A stretch of 12,196 nt of DNA from an uncultured Ruminobacter sp. (GTDB taxonomy: Bacteria > Pseudomonadota > Gammaproteobacteria > Enterobacterales > Succinivibrionaceae), in the NCBI GenBank assembly GCA_900767005.1, contig CAAFXL010000304.1:1-12196 (forward strand). The letters are read 5' to 3'. The translations under genes were made by a program, and so were the position numbers. Within the stretch, counting starts at the first letter, position 1. The number at the start of each line of letters is the position of its first letter. This document shows, in pieces, positions 1 to 7,429 of the stretch. Below the pieces are notes generated by a model. That model saw only the letters and a program-made list of their open reading frames with translations. It was not told the origin of the DNA and did not search any database.

Positions 1-467
1 CCTGAAGTTTCCATCTTATCTGCATTATCAGTGTTGTAGCACTGAGTAATTTCTGAGTATGATAATTCTAGGATTTCTTCTGGTTGCTTACCTTCATTAG
101 CATTAATCTTATAAGAACTAATCTTTACATTTGATAGCTTAATCTGGTAATACTTTACTACACCTTCACCACTTGATGCTTCTTTGGTAAATGCAAGTTC
201 CACCTTTTCTCCTGTTTCACCAGGTGAGAAGAAGAAGCTAATTAACTTTGCTGATGCACCATCTACCTTTCTCTTTACAGTGATTGGAGCTAATACATTT
301 AAGCCACTTCCCTTCTTTGATGCACCCCATTTAATGTCATCAATATTGAACCATTCATTCTTTGCTTTGATACTTCCCTTAGTTAAATCACCAAAGTCTA
401 ATAAACCTGCTACTGTTGCTGAACCACTTACAGTTACGCCTTCAATTCTCATCATTACATTTGACAT
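1..467 (-). CDS. hcp: Hcp-family type VI secretion tube protein, third of three, 3' end cut by window edge
   Basis: This partial gene has 155 codons visible and is open at the left edge. The start MSNVMMRIEG is chosen because GAGGA lies a few bases upstream. The protein follows the Hcp (T6SS_HCP/DUF796) layout: a short first strand, a WGASKKG segment where canonical Hcp has SFSWGVS, a VKRKVDGAS segment matching the usual FTKKVDKAS, then a YYQIKLSNVKISSYK strand equivalent to the family's YLKIKLTDVIVSSYQ. Hcp proteins form hexameric rings that stack into the T6SS inner tube and can carry effectors. It lies 31 bp after the preceding hcp-like gene, so co-transcription is likely. It lacks the VGN-NN insertion that the other two copies share and is closer to classical Hcp. 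Family assignment is by recognition of sequence pattern; whether it is a tube subunit or a specialised paralogue cannot be told here. Confidence 0.8.
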   Translation of the reverse strand, partial: MSNVMMRIEGVTVSGSATVAGLLDFGDLTKGSIKAKNEWFNIDDIKWGASKKGSGLNVLAPITVKRKVDGASAKLISFFFSPGETGEKVELAFTKEASSGEGVVKYYQIKLSNVKISSYKINANEGKQPEEILELSYSEITQCYNTDNADKMETS

Positions 468-498
468 AATCTTGTCCTCGCTTTCTTAAAACCTTACA

Positions 499-1029
499 TT
501 ACTTCTTTTCAAACTTACCAGCTTCTAGTACACCAGTTGGTACATCAAAGATTGTTGCTGCACCCTTTGTCATCTTACCTGTGATATCACTAGTATTATG
601 GGTGATTGCAATCTTAGTGTAGGCGATGGTCATTTCTGACACTGGCTTACTGTTGTTTTCTAAGGTTTCTTTATAAGAAATTATTCTTGCGTTTGTTAAT
701 TTTACTTGGTAAAAAATTTCAAATCCCTGACCATCTTTCTTTGGATTTACGAAGATAAAGGTCATGTCTTTACCTAAGGTGTTATCAAACTTAAATACGC
801 TAGTTAGCATTGCGTTTGATGAACCATCAAGTTCTCTAGTAATAGTTACTGCATCAACACTACCAATTCCGCTATCACGGTTATTTAGGTTACCTACTTC
901 CATGTTTACATTACGAGTAGCACCCCAAGCGTATGACTTAATTGCCATGTATACTGCACCGTTTGGATCTTTGATTGTTGCTGCACCTTCTGGTTTGTAA
1001 CCATCAATGTTCATGTAGATATTAGCCAT
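499..1029 (-). CDS. hcp: Hcp-family type VI secretion protein, second of three
   Basis: The protein has 176 residues, slightly longer than the usual 160-172 of Hcp. It starts MANIYMNIDGYKPEGAAT, the typical Hcp first strand, with a GGAG site 8 bases before the ATG. The middle has SYAWGATRNVNMEVGN, then VTITRELDGSSNAM (Hcp's TFTKKVDKAS strand), then FYQVKLTNARIISYKE (the conserved KLTDV-x-SY strand). The tail ends GVLEAGKFEKK. No signal peptide is seen, as expected for a protein exported through its own T6SS tube. The motif TRNV-x3-VGN-x-NN-x-D-x-G is shared with the copy immediately upstream, as is the GVLEAG tail. It lies 17 bp after that copy and 31 bp before the third. Its base composition is less AT-rich than rep or acrR, which hints at strong expression. 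Family call is confident; structural versus cargo-carrier role is unknown. Confidence 0.85.
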   Translation of the reverse strand: MANIYMNIDGYKPEGAATIKDPNGAVYMAIKSYAWGATRNVNMEVGNLNNRDSGIGSVDAVTITRELDGSSNAMLTSVFKFDNTLGKDMTFIFVNPKKDGQGFEIFYQVKLTNARIISYKETLENNSKPVSEMTIAYTKIAITHNTSDITGKMTKGAATIFDVPTGVLEAGKFEKK

Positions 1030-1046
1030 AATTTTTCTCCTTTACC

Positions 1047-1610
1047 TTACTTACCGATCTTACTACCAGCTTCTAACACACCCTTTCCAAAGTCATATGA
1101 AACCATATCAGCTGTTGGTGATTTTAATTTTCCATCACTTAATGTTGGGAAGTACTGTGATACTAATTGAGAGAATTGAATAGTAAATTCTTCCATAGGT
1201 ATTTTACCTTCTTCATCATTACCACTAGTAGTTACTTTATAATCAATAATCTTTGCCTCAGCAACTGTTAATACAAGCTGTCTTACAAATCCTGAACCAT
1301 CAGTTTCTGGAGTACCATAAATAAAATCAATTACTCTACCTTTTTTAGGTTTAAATAAAATTGTATTAATTGCTGGAGTTAAACCATCAACAGGTTTAGT
1401 TACTACTAAAGTACCACCAGTTAATTCACCAGTATCACTATTATTACCGTTACCTACATCTAAGGTTACGTTTCTGGTTACTTCCCATTCAACAGAACTA
1501 ACAGGAACTGTAGCATCGCCATCATTACCATTAGTCATTTTTTTTAGTATTGAAGCACCTTTAATGTCTTTTGTTTTAAACCCATGAATTGTCATTAATA
1601 GTGAATCCAT
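1047..1610 (-). CDS. hcp: Hcp-family type VI secretion protein, first of three
   Basis: The protein has 187 residues and is the first gene of the leftward hcp trio. A GGAGAG site lies 8 bases before the ATG. It begins MDSLLMTIHGFKTKDIKGAS, then has SVEWEVTRNVTLDVGN followed by NN-SD-TG, LVVTKPVDGLTPAINTILF (the KKVD strand of Hcp), QLVLTVAEAKIIDYKV (the KLTDV-x-SY strand), and a GVLEAGSKIGK tail. It is the most diverged of the three from classical Hcp: the first loop is longer, and the KLTDV strand is reduced to VLTVAEAKIIDY. Sharing of the TRNV/VGN/NN motif and GVLEAG tail with its downstream neighbour shows the two are paralogues. The shared operon suggests co-assembly or alternative tubes, which is inference. 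Promoter elements upstream are not clear. Confidence 0.78.
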   Translation of the reverse strand: MDSLLMTIHGFKTKDIKGASILKKMTNGNDGDATVPVSSVEWEVTRNVTLDVGNGNNSDTGELTGGTLVVTKPVDGLTPAINTILFKPKKGRVIDFIYGTPETDGSGFVRQLVLTVAEAKIIDYKVTTSGNDEEGKIPMEEFTIQFSQLVSQYFPTLSDGKLKSPTADMVSYDFGKGVLEAGSKIGK

Positions 1611-1649
1611 AACATACTCTCCAATAATATTAAATCTTTAAGTTTAACC

Positions 1650-1663
1650 ATATCTTAAGATAT
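1650..1663. repeat. Perfect 14-bp palindrome in the hcp leader
   Basis: The sequence ATATCTTAAGATAT is a perfect palindrome ending 40 bases upstream of the first hcp start. It could be a binding site for a dimeric regulator, but it is nearly all A/T and such palindromes arise by chance in DNA this AT-rich. No function is assigned. Confidence 0.3.
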
Positions 1664-1977
1664 TGTGTCTTTGTACTTAAAAACGATTATTTAAACAAAA
1701 CGTTACATGTTTGTAGTTTAATAATATTGATTTAGTAGTTATTAAAAATTGATCAAAGACTTAGAAATATTTCACACTTTAATCATTATTAAATGTTATT
1801 TTTTTAACTCATTTCAAATTATTAGAACAAACATAAATCTTTATTAATTACTAGCAACATAAAAAACTTATTACTACAATCTTAAATTCTAGTAATACAA
1901 GATTAAATTTATATAAATTGGAGGTTATATTTGAAAAAATAAAACTTACAAAGTTTATTCAGAGATTTTGAATTTGA

Positions 1978-2021
1978 AATTTAATAGCCAATTTCGTATT
2001 GGAGATCTTGGCTATTAAATT
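1978..2021 (-). terminator. Hairpin downstream of acrR, possible terminator
   Basis: Two perfectly complementary 14-nt arms (1978-1991 and 2008-2021, AATTTAATAGCCAA and its complement) enclose a 16-nt loop. It starts 27 bases after the acrR stop codon, where a terminator would be expected. The stem has only three G/C pairs, and on the minus strand the following bases (TTTCAAATTC) make a poor U-tract, so termination may be weak. The plus-strand side has a run of five T five bases further on, but no plus-strand gene ends here. Confidence 0.5.
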
Positions 2022-2048
2022 ATTAGATTTTTGTATAAAAAAATAATC

Positions 2049-2678
2049 TTATACACATTCCTTTTTAAAAATTAGAATGTTTTTAATTAACGTATCTGCT
2101 ATTACGGAATGGTATTTAACAAAATCATCATTATTATGAAAAATCTTTTGATGGATATATCCATCTAAAGTTGCATGAATATAGTTGCTTGCAGCTTCTA
2201 TATTAACCTCTTTTGAAAGTTCTCCATTTTCTACAGCATTAGAAATAAATTTATGAGTTATTGCCCTTAGGGATGAGTTAAACTCCATCAATTGATTTCT
2301 AATTCTCTTTGTTCCTTGTAGCCCCATAATCATACCATAAACAAGTCTAAACATTGAAATAAATTGTTTATCATTTAAAACATTAACAAGACCACTTATC
2401 CACAACTTTAAATTTTCTAAATTATTTTCATTTATGATTTTACTTTTATCAACAAGTTTTTTATATGATGAAGTATTGCATAAAGATATCCACAACTCCA
2501 TAAACAAAGCGTCTTTATTAGAAAAATGCCAATAAACAGCTCCTCTAGTTACTCCAGCAGCTTTTGCAATATCACAAAGATTGGTTCGATCATAACCTGC
2601 ATTGCAAAATAAATCCTTAGCAACTTTAAGAATTTTTTCCTTAGTTTTTAATGCATCTTCACGTGTTCTTCTAACCAT
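2049..2678 (-). CDS. acrR: TetR/AcrR-family transcriptional repressor of the efflux locus
   Basis: The protein has 209 residues, close to E. coli AcrR. The N-terminus MVRRTREDALKTKEKIL and the helix-turn-helix at about residues 32-51 (LCDIAKAAGVTRGAVYWHF) are the TetR DNA-binding domain and match AcrR closely (E. coli has GEIAKAAGVTRGAIYWHF, from memory). Residues after about 60 form the helical, poorly conserved ligand and dimerisation domain. AGGG lies upstream of the ATG. The gene is divergent from acrA, and a palindromic operator lies between them, inside the acrR promoter itself. Known role in the family: a repressor released by drugs and dyes bound in the C-terminal domain. Inference: it represses itself and, depending on where the acrA promoter lies, acrAB. 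It is much more AT-rich than acrB, as is common for a weakly expressed regulator. Confidence 0.9.
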   Translation of the reverse strand: MVRRTREDALKTKEKILKVAKDLFCNAGYDRTNLCDIAKAAGVTRGAVYWHFSNKDALFMELWISLCNTSSYKKLVDKSKIINENNLENLKLWISGLVNVLNDKQFISMFRLVYGMIMGLQGTKRIRNQLMEFNSSLRAITHKFISNAVENGELSKEVNIEAASNYIHATLDGYIHQKIFHNNDDFVKYHSVIADTLIKNILIFKKECV

Positions 2679-2745
2679 TTAACAACCCTATTTAATATAT
2701 AAAAACACTAAAATTCTTATTGCAAAATTTAGAAATTGTTTTAAT

Positions 2746-2773
2746 ATTATATACATTCATGAATGTATGTAAA
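2746..2773 (-). promoter_or_regulatory. Promoter of acrR
   Basis: On the minus strand a TTTACA -35 (2773-2768) and a perfect TATAAT -10 (2751-2746) are separated by 16 bp. The spacer is exactly the 16-bp perfect core of the AcrR-type operator, so repressor and RNA polymerase could not bind together. The implied leader before the acrR start is about 60 bases. Confidence 0.65.
2748..2771. promoter_or_regulatory. AcrR-type operator, 24-bp palindrome
   Basis: The core TACATTCATGAATGTA (2752-2767) is a perfect palindrome. Extended to 24 bp, only one symmetric pair fails (2750 with 2769). The right half GAATGTATGTA equals the half-site of the E. coli acrR-acrA operator as I remember it; the left half differs from it at about two positions. 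Its place between acrR and acrA makes it the probable AcrR binding site. Confidence 0.75.
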
Positions 2774-2866
2774 TATCAAAATTTACTATTTCTAAGAATT
2801 TTATAAAATTACACAATAAATAATTAGTTATTTACCAAAATTTTTAATAAATTAAATTCTTTTTCA

Positions 2867-2888
2867 GTTATAATTCACTCGTTATAAC
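2867..2888 (+). promoter_or_regulatory. Possible acrAB promoter -10 with GTTATAA direct repeat
   Basis: A perfect TATAAT (2869-2874) lies 47 bases before the acrA start and could be a -10 element, but no good -35 is found 16-18 bp upstream. GTTATAA occurs twice (2867-2873 and 2881-2887) with a 14-bp period, the second inside the palindrome GTTATAAC. This site is about 100 bp from the AcrR-type operator, so simple steric repression by AcrR would not act here. An alternative start nearer the operator (TTGCAA at 2720, TATTAT at 2745, 19-bp spacer) is possible but weak. Confidence 0.35.
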
Positions 2889-2921
2889 AAAAAATAATTT
2901 ATTTTACTTGGAGTAGGTATT

Positions 2922-4097
2922 ATGCGAAGAAATTCGTTAATTAAAACTTTCTCATTAACATGCTTATCTTTGCTAGCAATAAATTTAGTGGCATGTAATG
3001 AAGATGCACAACCTTCACAACAACAAGCAATGAGAGGTCTACCAGTAGACTTTATTCCTGCTACTACTATGGATGTTCCTGTTACTACATCATTAATTGG
3101 TCGAACAGTATCTGTAAAATCAGCTGAAGTTCGTCCTCAAGTAACTGGAATTATTCAAAAAAGAATGTTTAAAGAAGGTTCTGAAGTTAAAGAAGGTCAG
3201 CAGCTTTATCAAATCGATCCAGCGATTTATGAAGCTCAGCTTTCTAGTGCTAAAGCTAATTTAGAAAGTGCTAAAGCAACTTTAACCACCTCAAAATTAC
3301 GTTATGATAGATATGAAAAACTAATTAAAACTAAATCTATTAGTCAACAAGATTTTGATGATGCAGAAGCTAAATATTTAACAGCAAAAGCAGCTATTCT
3401 TTCAGCTCAAGCAAATGTAAAAACTGCAGAAATTAATTTAGCATATACCAAAGTTTATGCTCCAATTTCAGGTATCATTGGTAGATCATCTGTAACCGAA
3501 GGTGCTCTTGTAACTAATGGTCAAGGTGCAGCTCTAGCTACCATTCAACAACTAGACCCAATGTACATTGACTTAGGTAAATCAGTATCATCTCACCTAA
3601 GCATCCAAAAAGATATTATCAAAGGTGAATTTATTCCTGAAAAACAACAGACTGCTGATATTATCTTTGAAGATGGTACAGTTTTCCCTCATAAAGGAAC
3701 TTTAGATTTTAATGAAGTTAATGTTGATCAAAGTACCGGCATGTTAATCACACGTCTTTCAGTACCAAATCCAGAAAAACTTCTACTTCCAGGAATGTAC
3801 ATTAAGGCAAATCTTTTAGAAGGTACCAAAAAGAATGCTATTGTTATTCCTCAAATTGCTTTAACAAGACAAACAAACGGTACAACAATTGTTTATGTTG
3901 TAAGCAATAAAGATTGCCCACCAAACGTTGAAACTTGTGCCCAAATAGCTCAGGTTGAAACCACTGGTGAAATTGGTAATTTTTACATTGTAAAGTCTGG
4001 AATTAATGTTGGAGATAAAGTAATTACTTCCAACATTCAAAAAATTGGACCAAAAGTTCCTGTAATGCCAATTCCAGCAGAACAGAATAATAAATAA
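2922..4097 (+). CDS. acrA: RND efflux periplasmic adaptor (membrane fusion lipoprotein) AcrA
   Basis: The protein has 391 residues (E. coli AcrA 397). A signal peptide ends in the lipobox LVAC with C25 as the predicted lipidated cysteine, so it is anchored to the inner membrane from the periplasmic side. Then come the barrel-sandwich half EVRPQVTGIIQKRMFKEG (about 69-86), a long helical hairpin (about 101-175, with KANLESAKATL and the DFDDAEAKY turn region), the second half YAPISGIIGRSSVTEGALV (179-197), and the beta-barrel and membrane-proximal domains. The family links the RND pump to a TolC-type channel. GGAG sits 8 bases before the ATG. acrB follows 11 bases after the stop. One oddity: near the C-terminus a small extra loop KDCPPNVETCAQ carries two cysteines (C332, C339) that E. 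coli AcrA lacks as I recall it. No tolC is in the window. Confidence 0.93.
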   Translation: MRRNSLIKTFSLTCLSLLAINLVACNEDAQPSQQQAMRGLPVDFIPATTMDVPVTTSLIGRTVSVKSAEVRPQVTGIIQKRMFKEGSEVKEGQQLYQIDPAIYEAQLSSAKANLESAKATLTTSKLRYDRYEKLIKTKSISQQDFDDAEAKYLTAKAAILSAQANVKTAEINLAYTKVYAPISGIIGRSSVTEGALVTNGQGAALATIQQLDPMYIDLGKSVSSHLSIQKDIIKGEFIPEKQQTADIIFEDGTVFPHKGTLDFNEVNVDQSTGMLITRLSVPNPEKLLLPGMYIKANLLEGTKKNAIVIPQIALTRQTNGTTIVYVVSNKDCPPNVETCAQIAQVETTGEIGNFYIVKSGINVGDKVITSNIQKIGPKVPVMPIPAEQNNK

Positions 4098-4108
4098 GAG
4101 GAGAACAT

Positions 4109-7100
4109 ATGGCTCGCTTCTTTATAAATAGACCGATATTTGCATGGGTTATTGCAATAATGATCATGCTAGTTGGTCTATTATGTATTTCAATATTACC
4201 GGTATCCCAATATCCGGTTATAGCACCTCCATCAATCTCTATCACAGCTTCTTATCCTGGTGCTAACGCTCAAACTGTTGAAGATACAGTTACAAAAATT
4301 ATTGAACAAAATATGATTGGTCTTGATGGCTATATGTATATGTCATCAACTTCAGATTCATATGGTTCTGCTGATATCAGTATTACTTTCGAACCAGGTA
4401 CAAACCCTGATATTGCACAGGTTCAGGTTCAAAATAAATTACAACAATGTCAGTCAAGATTACCTTCAGTTGTTCAACAAAATGGTATCGATGTTCAAAA
4501 AAGTACTGATAGCTTCTTGATGGTTATAGGTTTAGTATCTGATAACCCATCACATGATGATATCTTCCTTTCTGACTATGCTAACTCTATTATGGCTGAA
4601 CCTCTTAGCCGTATTACAGGTGTAGGAAGCTTAGAGGTTTTCGGTTCTGAATATGCTATGCGTATTTGGATTGATCCTGATAAATTAAACCATGTAAATT
4701 TAACAGTTCCTGAAGTTTCTAATGCAATCAAACAACAAAATGCTCAGATTACTTATGGTTCTCTAGGTGGTGCTCCTTCAACAAAGGGTCAAGTTTATAC
4801 CTATACAATCAGTGGTCAATCAAGATTAACAAGTATTGAACAATTCGAAAATATCGTAGTTCGTATGAATGAAGATGGAACAAAAGTTCTACTTAAAGAT
4901 GTTGCAAGAATTGAATTGGGTAATACTAACTATAATTTTGGTAGCCATTTTAATGGTAAACAATCTACAGCTATGGCTGTAAAACTTGCTTCTGGTGCAA
5001 ATGCATTAGGTACAGCTCAGAAAGTAAAAGATGAAATCGCAAGACTTTCACAATACTTCCCTGCTGGTATGAAAACCGTTATTCCATTCGATACTACCCC
5101 ATTTATTAAGGTATCAATCGGTGAAGTAGTTCATACATTATTTGAAGCTATTGTTCTTGTATTTATAGTTATGTATCTATTCTTACAAAATATTAGAGCT
5201 ACATTAATTCCTACGATTGCTGTTCCTGTAGTATTATTAGGTACATTTGCCGTAATGCAAGCATTAGGCTTTTCAATCAATACTTTAACCATGTTTGGTA
5301 TGGTATTGGCGATAGGTCTATTGGTGGATGATGCTATAGTTGTTGTAGAAAACGTTGAACGTATTATCGAAGAAGAACATATTTCTCCGAAGGAAGCAAC
5401 AATCAAATCAATGGATCAGATTACTGGTGCATTAATTGGTATTGCGTTAGTTCTTTCCGCTGTATTTATCCCAATGGCATTCTTCTCTGGTTCTACAGGT
5501 GTTATTTATCGTCAGTTCTCTTTAACTATAGTAACCGCAATGTTATTATCAGTTTTCGTAGCATTAACTTTAACACCTGCACTTTGTGCAACCATGCTAA
5601 GAGGTAATACTGCAAATAGAAATTACAGAGGTGTTCTAGGAAGAATTCTTCAATTAAAAGATTATATTGGTTCATTATTATTCAATATTTTCCTATCTAA
5701 GATTCTAGGTCTTTTCAATAAGACATACCAAGCACTTTCTAACTTCTATGCAAAACTAGTACAAATTATTGTTAAAACCTTATATATCTATGTAGTTATC
5801 TACTTTGGTATTTGTGCAGCCGTTGGTTACATGTTCGTTAATATTCCAAAGTCATTCCTTCCTGAAGAAGACCAAGGTGTGTTAATGGTTATGGTTCAGC
5901 TACCTTCTGGTGCAACTATTGAAAGAACTCAAAAGGTTCTTGCTACCATGACTGACTACTTCTTAACCAAAGAAAGTAAAAATATTGAATCAGTTTTAAC
6001 AGTTGCAGGTTTCTCTTTTGCTGGTTCTGGTCAACACGCTGGTATGGCTTTCGTTAAGCTTAAAGATTGGTCTTTAAGAACTAATAGAGAAGATCATGCT
6101 ACCAAGATTATCGAAAGAGCATATCCAAACCTATTAGGTATTAGAGAAGGTCTAGTAATTCCTTTTAACTTACCAGCAATTCCAGAGCTTGGTACTGCAA
6201 TGGGTTATGACTTCTATTTACAAGACCAACAACGTTTAGGTCATATGCAATTATTACAAGCTAGAGATAAGTTAATTCAAACATCTTCAAGCGAAAAATA
6301 TAGCCCAATTCTAACTAAGGTTCGTGCAAATGGTATGGATGATACATCTATGCTTAAAGTTAACATTAGTTATGAACAAGCTATGTCTCAAGGTTTGAAT
6401 ATCAACGATATTAACACTACATTATCTACAGCTTGGGGTTCATTAAAGGTTGATGACTTCATTCATAATAACCGTGTTAAAGACGTTTACATCCAAGCTG
6501 AAGCAAGCTCACGTATGAATGATAAAGACTTCGATAAATGGTATGTTCGCAATAGTGCTGGTAAATTTGTACCATTTAGTTCATTTGGTAGTCTTTCTTG
6601 GACATTTGGTTCACCAAAACTTGAACGTTTTAATGGTGTTCCAGCAGTGCAAATTCAAGGTGAAGCACAACCAGGTAGATCAACTGGTGATGCAATGGAT
6701 GCTATTGAAGATATCGTTAAGAATATGGAAGGTAATTACAACGTAGCATGGAATGGTATTTCATTCCAGGAAAAACAAGCAGGTGCTAACGCGGCTCCTC
6801 TTTATGCTATAAGTTTATTATTCGTATTCTTGTGTCTTGCTGCATTATATGAAAGCTGGAGTATTCCTTTTGCTGTAATGCTTGTAGTACCTCTAGGTAT
6901 TATTGGTGCAGTAGGTAGTGCTTATTTAACACTACATTTCCCAGGTCTATTCCCTTGGATGCAACCACTACAAAATGACGTATACTTCCAAGTAGGTCTA
7001 TTAACAACCGTTGGTTTGTCAGCAAAGAATGCTATTCTTATTGTAGAATTTGCTAAAGAACTATACGATAAGGGTCATGGTTTAACTAAGTCTGTTATTG

Positions 7101-7354
7101 AAGCTGCAAAGATAAGACTTAGACCAATTCTTATGACATCAGCTGCATTTATCCTTGGTGTTCTACCTTTAGCTCTATCAACAGGAGCTGGTGCATCAGG
7201 AAGAAATGAAATCGGTGTATGTGTAATTGGTGGTATGTTATCTGCAACTGTTCTTGGTATTATGTTTGTTCCAGTATTCTTCGTACTTGTTATGAGATAT
7301 TTTACAAAATACACACCAACTGCAGAAAAACTTGCAAAAGCTAAACAAGAATAA
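4109..7354 (+). CDS. acrB: RND multidrug efflux transporter AcrB (HAE1 family)
   Basis: The protein has 1081 residues (E. coli AcrB 1049) and is the proton-driven inner-membrane pump of a tripartite efflux system. The start MARFFINRPIFAWVIAI is typical and is preceded by GAGGAG. The proton-relay residues are present: D407 and D408 in GLLVDDAIVVVENVER and K973 (E. coli K940) in GLSAKNAILIVEFAKEL. In the phenylalanine-rich drug pocket F136, F178, F635, F637 and F648 align with E. coli F136, F178, F615, F617 and F628, but the F610 equivalent is L630. The extra length is explained by about 20 residues in the cytoplasmic linker between the two halves (about 498-550) and about 13 residues before QNDVYFQVG (about 942-955). 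It is co-transcribed with acrA and ends at a strong terminator. Substrates cannot be read from the sequence; the pocket suggests a broad hydrophobic range. Confidence 0.95.
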   Translation: MARFFINRPIFAWVIAIMIMLVGLLCISILPVSQYPVIAPPSISITASYPGANAQTVEDTVTKIIEQNMIGLDGYMYMSSTSDSYGSADISITFEPGTNPDIAQVQVQNKLQQCQSRLPSVVQQNGIDVQKSTDSFLMVIGLVSDNPSHDDIFLSDYANSIMAEPLSRITGVGSLEVFGSEYAMRIWIDPDKLNHVNLTVPEVSNAIKQQNAQITYGSLGGAPSTKGQVYTYTISGQSRLTSIEQFENIVVRMNEDGTKVLLKDVARIELGNTNYNFGSHFNGKQSTAMAVKLASGANALGTAQKVKDEIARLSQYFPAGMKTVIPFDTTPFIKVSIGEVVHTLFEAIVLVFIVMYLFLQNIRATLIPTIAVPVVLLGTFAVMQALGFSINTLTMFGMVLAIGLLVDDAIVVVENVERIIEEEHISPKEATIKSMDQITGALIGIALVLSAVFIPMAFFSGSTGVIYRQFSLTIVTAMLLSVFVALTLTPALCATMLRGNTANRNYRGVLGRILQLKDYIGSLLFNIFLSKILGLFNKTYQALSNFYAKLVQIIVKTLYIYVVIYFGICAAVGYMFVNIPKSFLPEEDQGVLMVMVQLPSGATIERTQKVLATMTDYFLTKESKNIESVLTVAGFSFAGSGQHAGMAFVKLKDWSLRTNREDHATKIIERAYPNLLGIREGLVIPFNLPAIPELGTAMGYDFYLQDQQRLGHMQLLQARDKLIQTSSSEKYSPILTKVRANGMDDTSMLKVNISYEQAMSQGLNINDINTTLSTAWGSLKVDDFIHNNRVKDVYIQAEASSRMNDKDFDKWYVRNSAGKFVPFSSFGSLSWTFGSPKLERFNGVPAVQIQGEAQPGRSTGDAMDAIEDIVKNMEGNYNVAWNGISFQEKQAGANAAPLYAISLLFVFLCLAALYESWSIPFAVMLVVPLGIIGAVGSAYLTLHFPGLFPWMQPLQNDVYFQVGLLTTVGLSAKNAILIVEFAKELYDKGHGLTKSVIEAAKIRLRPILMTSAAFILGVLPLALSTGAGASGRNEIGVCVIGGMLSATVLGIMFVPVFFVLVMRYFTKYTPTAEKLAKAKQE

Positions 7355-7372
7355 TTAAACATTATTAAGTCT

Positions 7373-7408
7373 AAAGCCAAATTAATTAAAATTAATTTGG
7401 CTTTTTTT
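7373..7408 (+). terminator. Intrinsic terminator of acrAB
   Basis: AAAGCCAAATTAATT (7373-7387) pairs with its exact complement at 7390-7404, giving a long stem with a very short loop, followed by an uninterrupted T run to 7408. It starts 18 bases after the acrB stop. On the opposite strand the stem ends in only TTT, so it may slow, but probably not efficiently stop, transcription from the tRNA side. Confidence 0.9.
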
Positions 7409-7429
7409 GATTTTTAACGTTATTTATAT

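Larger units (their letters stand above)
1611..2048. other. Gene-free AT-rich spacer between acrR and the hcp operon
   Basis: This stretch carries no open reading frame with a credible start on either strand. It must contain the promoter of the leftward hcp genes. I see no good -35/-10 pair and no -24/-12 sigma-54 site on the minus strand. It contains a 14-bp palindrome near the hcp start (1650-1663), an 8-bp AT-only inverted repeat (1869-1897), and a 14-bp hairpin close to the acrR stop (1978-2021). Confidence 0.6.

Noticed and set aside
184..489. Plus-strand frames of about 80-100 codons over the hcp genes (184-489 and 764-1000)
   Set aside because: They are antisense shadows of clear hcp genes and show no recognisable protein pattern or convincing ribosome site.
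1869..1897. Inverted repeat TATTACTA / TAGTAATA with 13-base loop
   Set aside because: The stem is 8 bp with one G/C pair and a large loop; it is too weak to call a terminator or structured RNA.
4024..7380. Short frames inside acrB on both strands (such as 4024-4245, 5131-5406, 6519-6746 and 7075-7380)
   Set aside because: They overlap a complete, well conserved acrB and read as low-quality out-of-frame translations.
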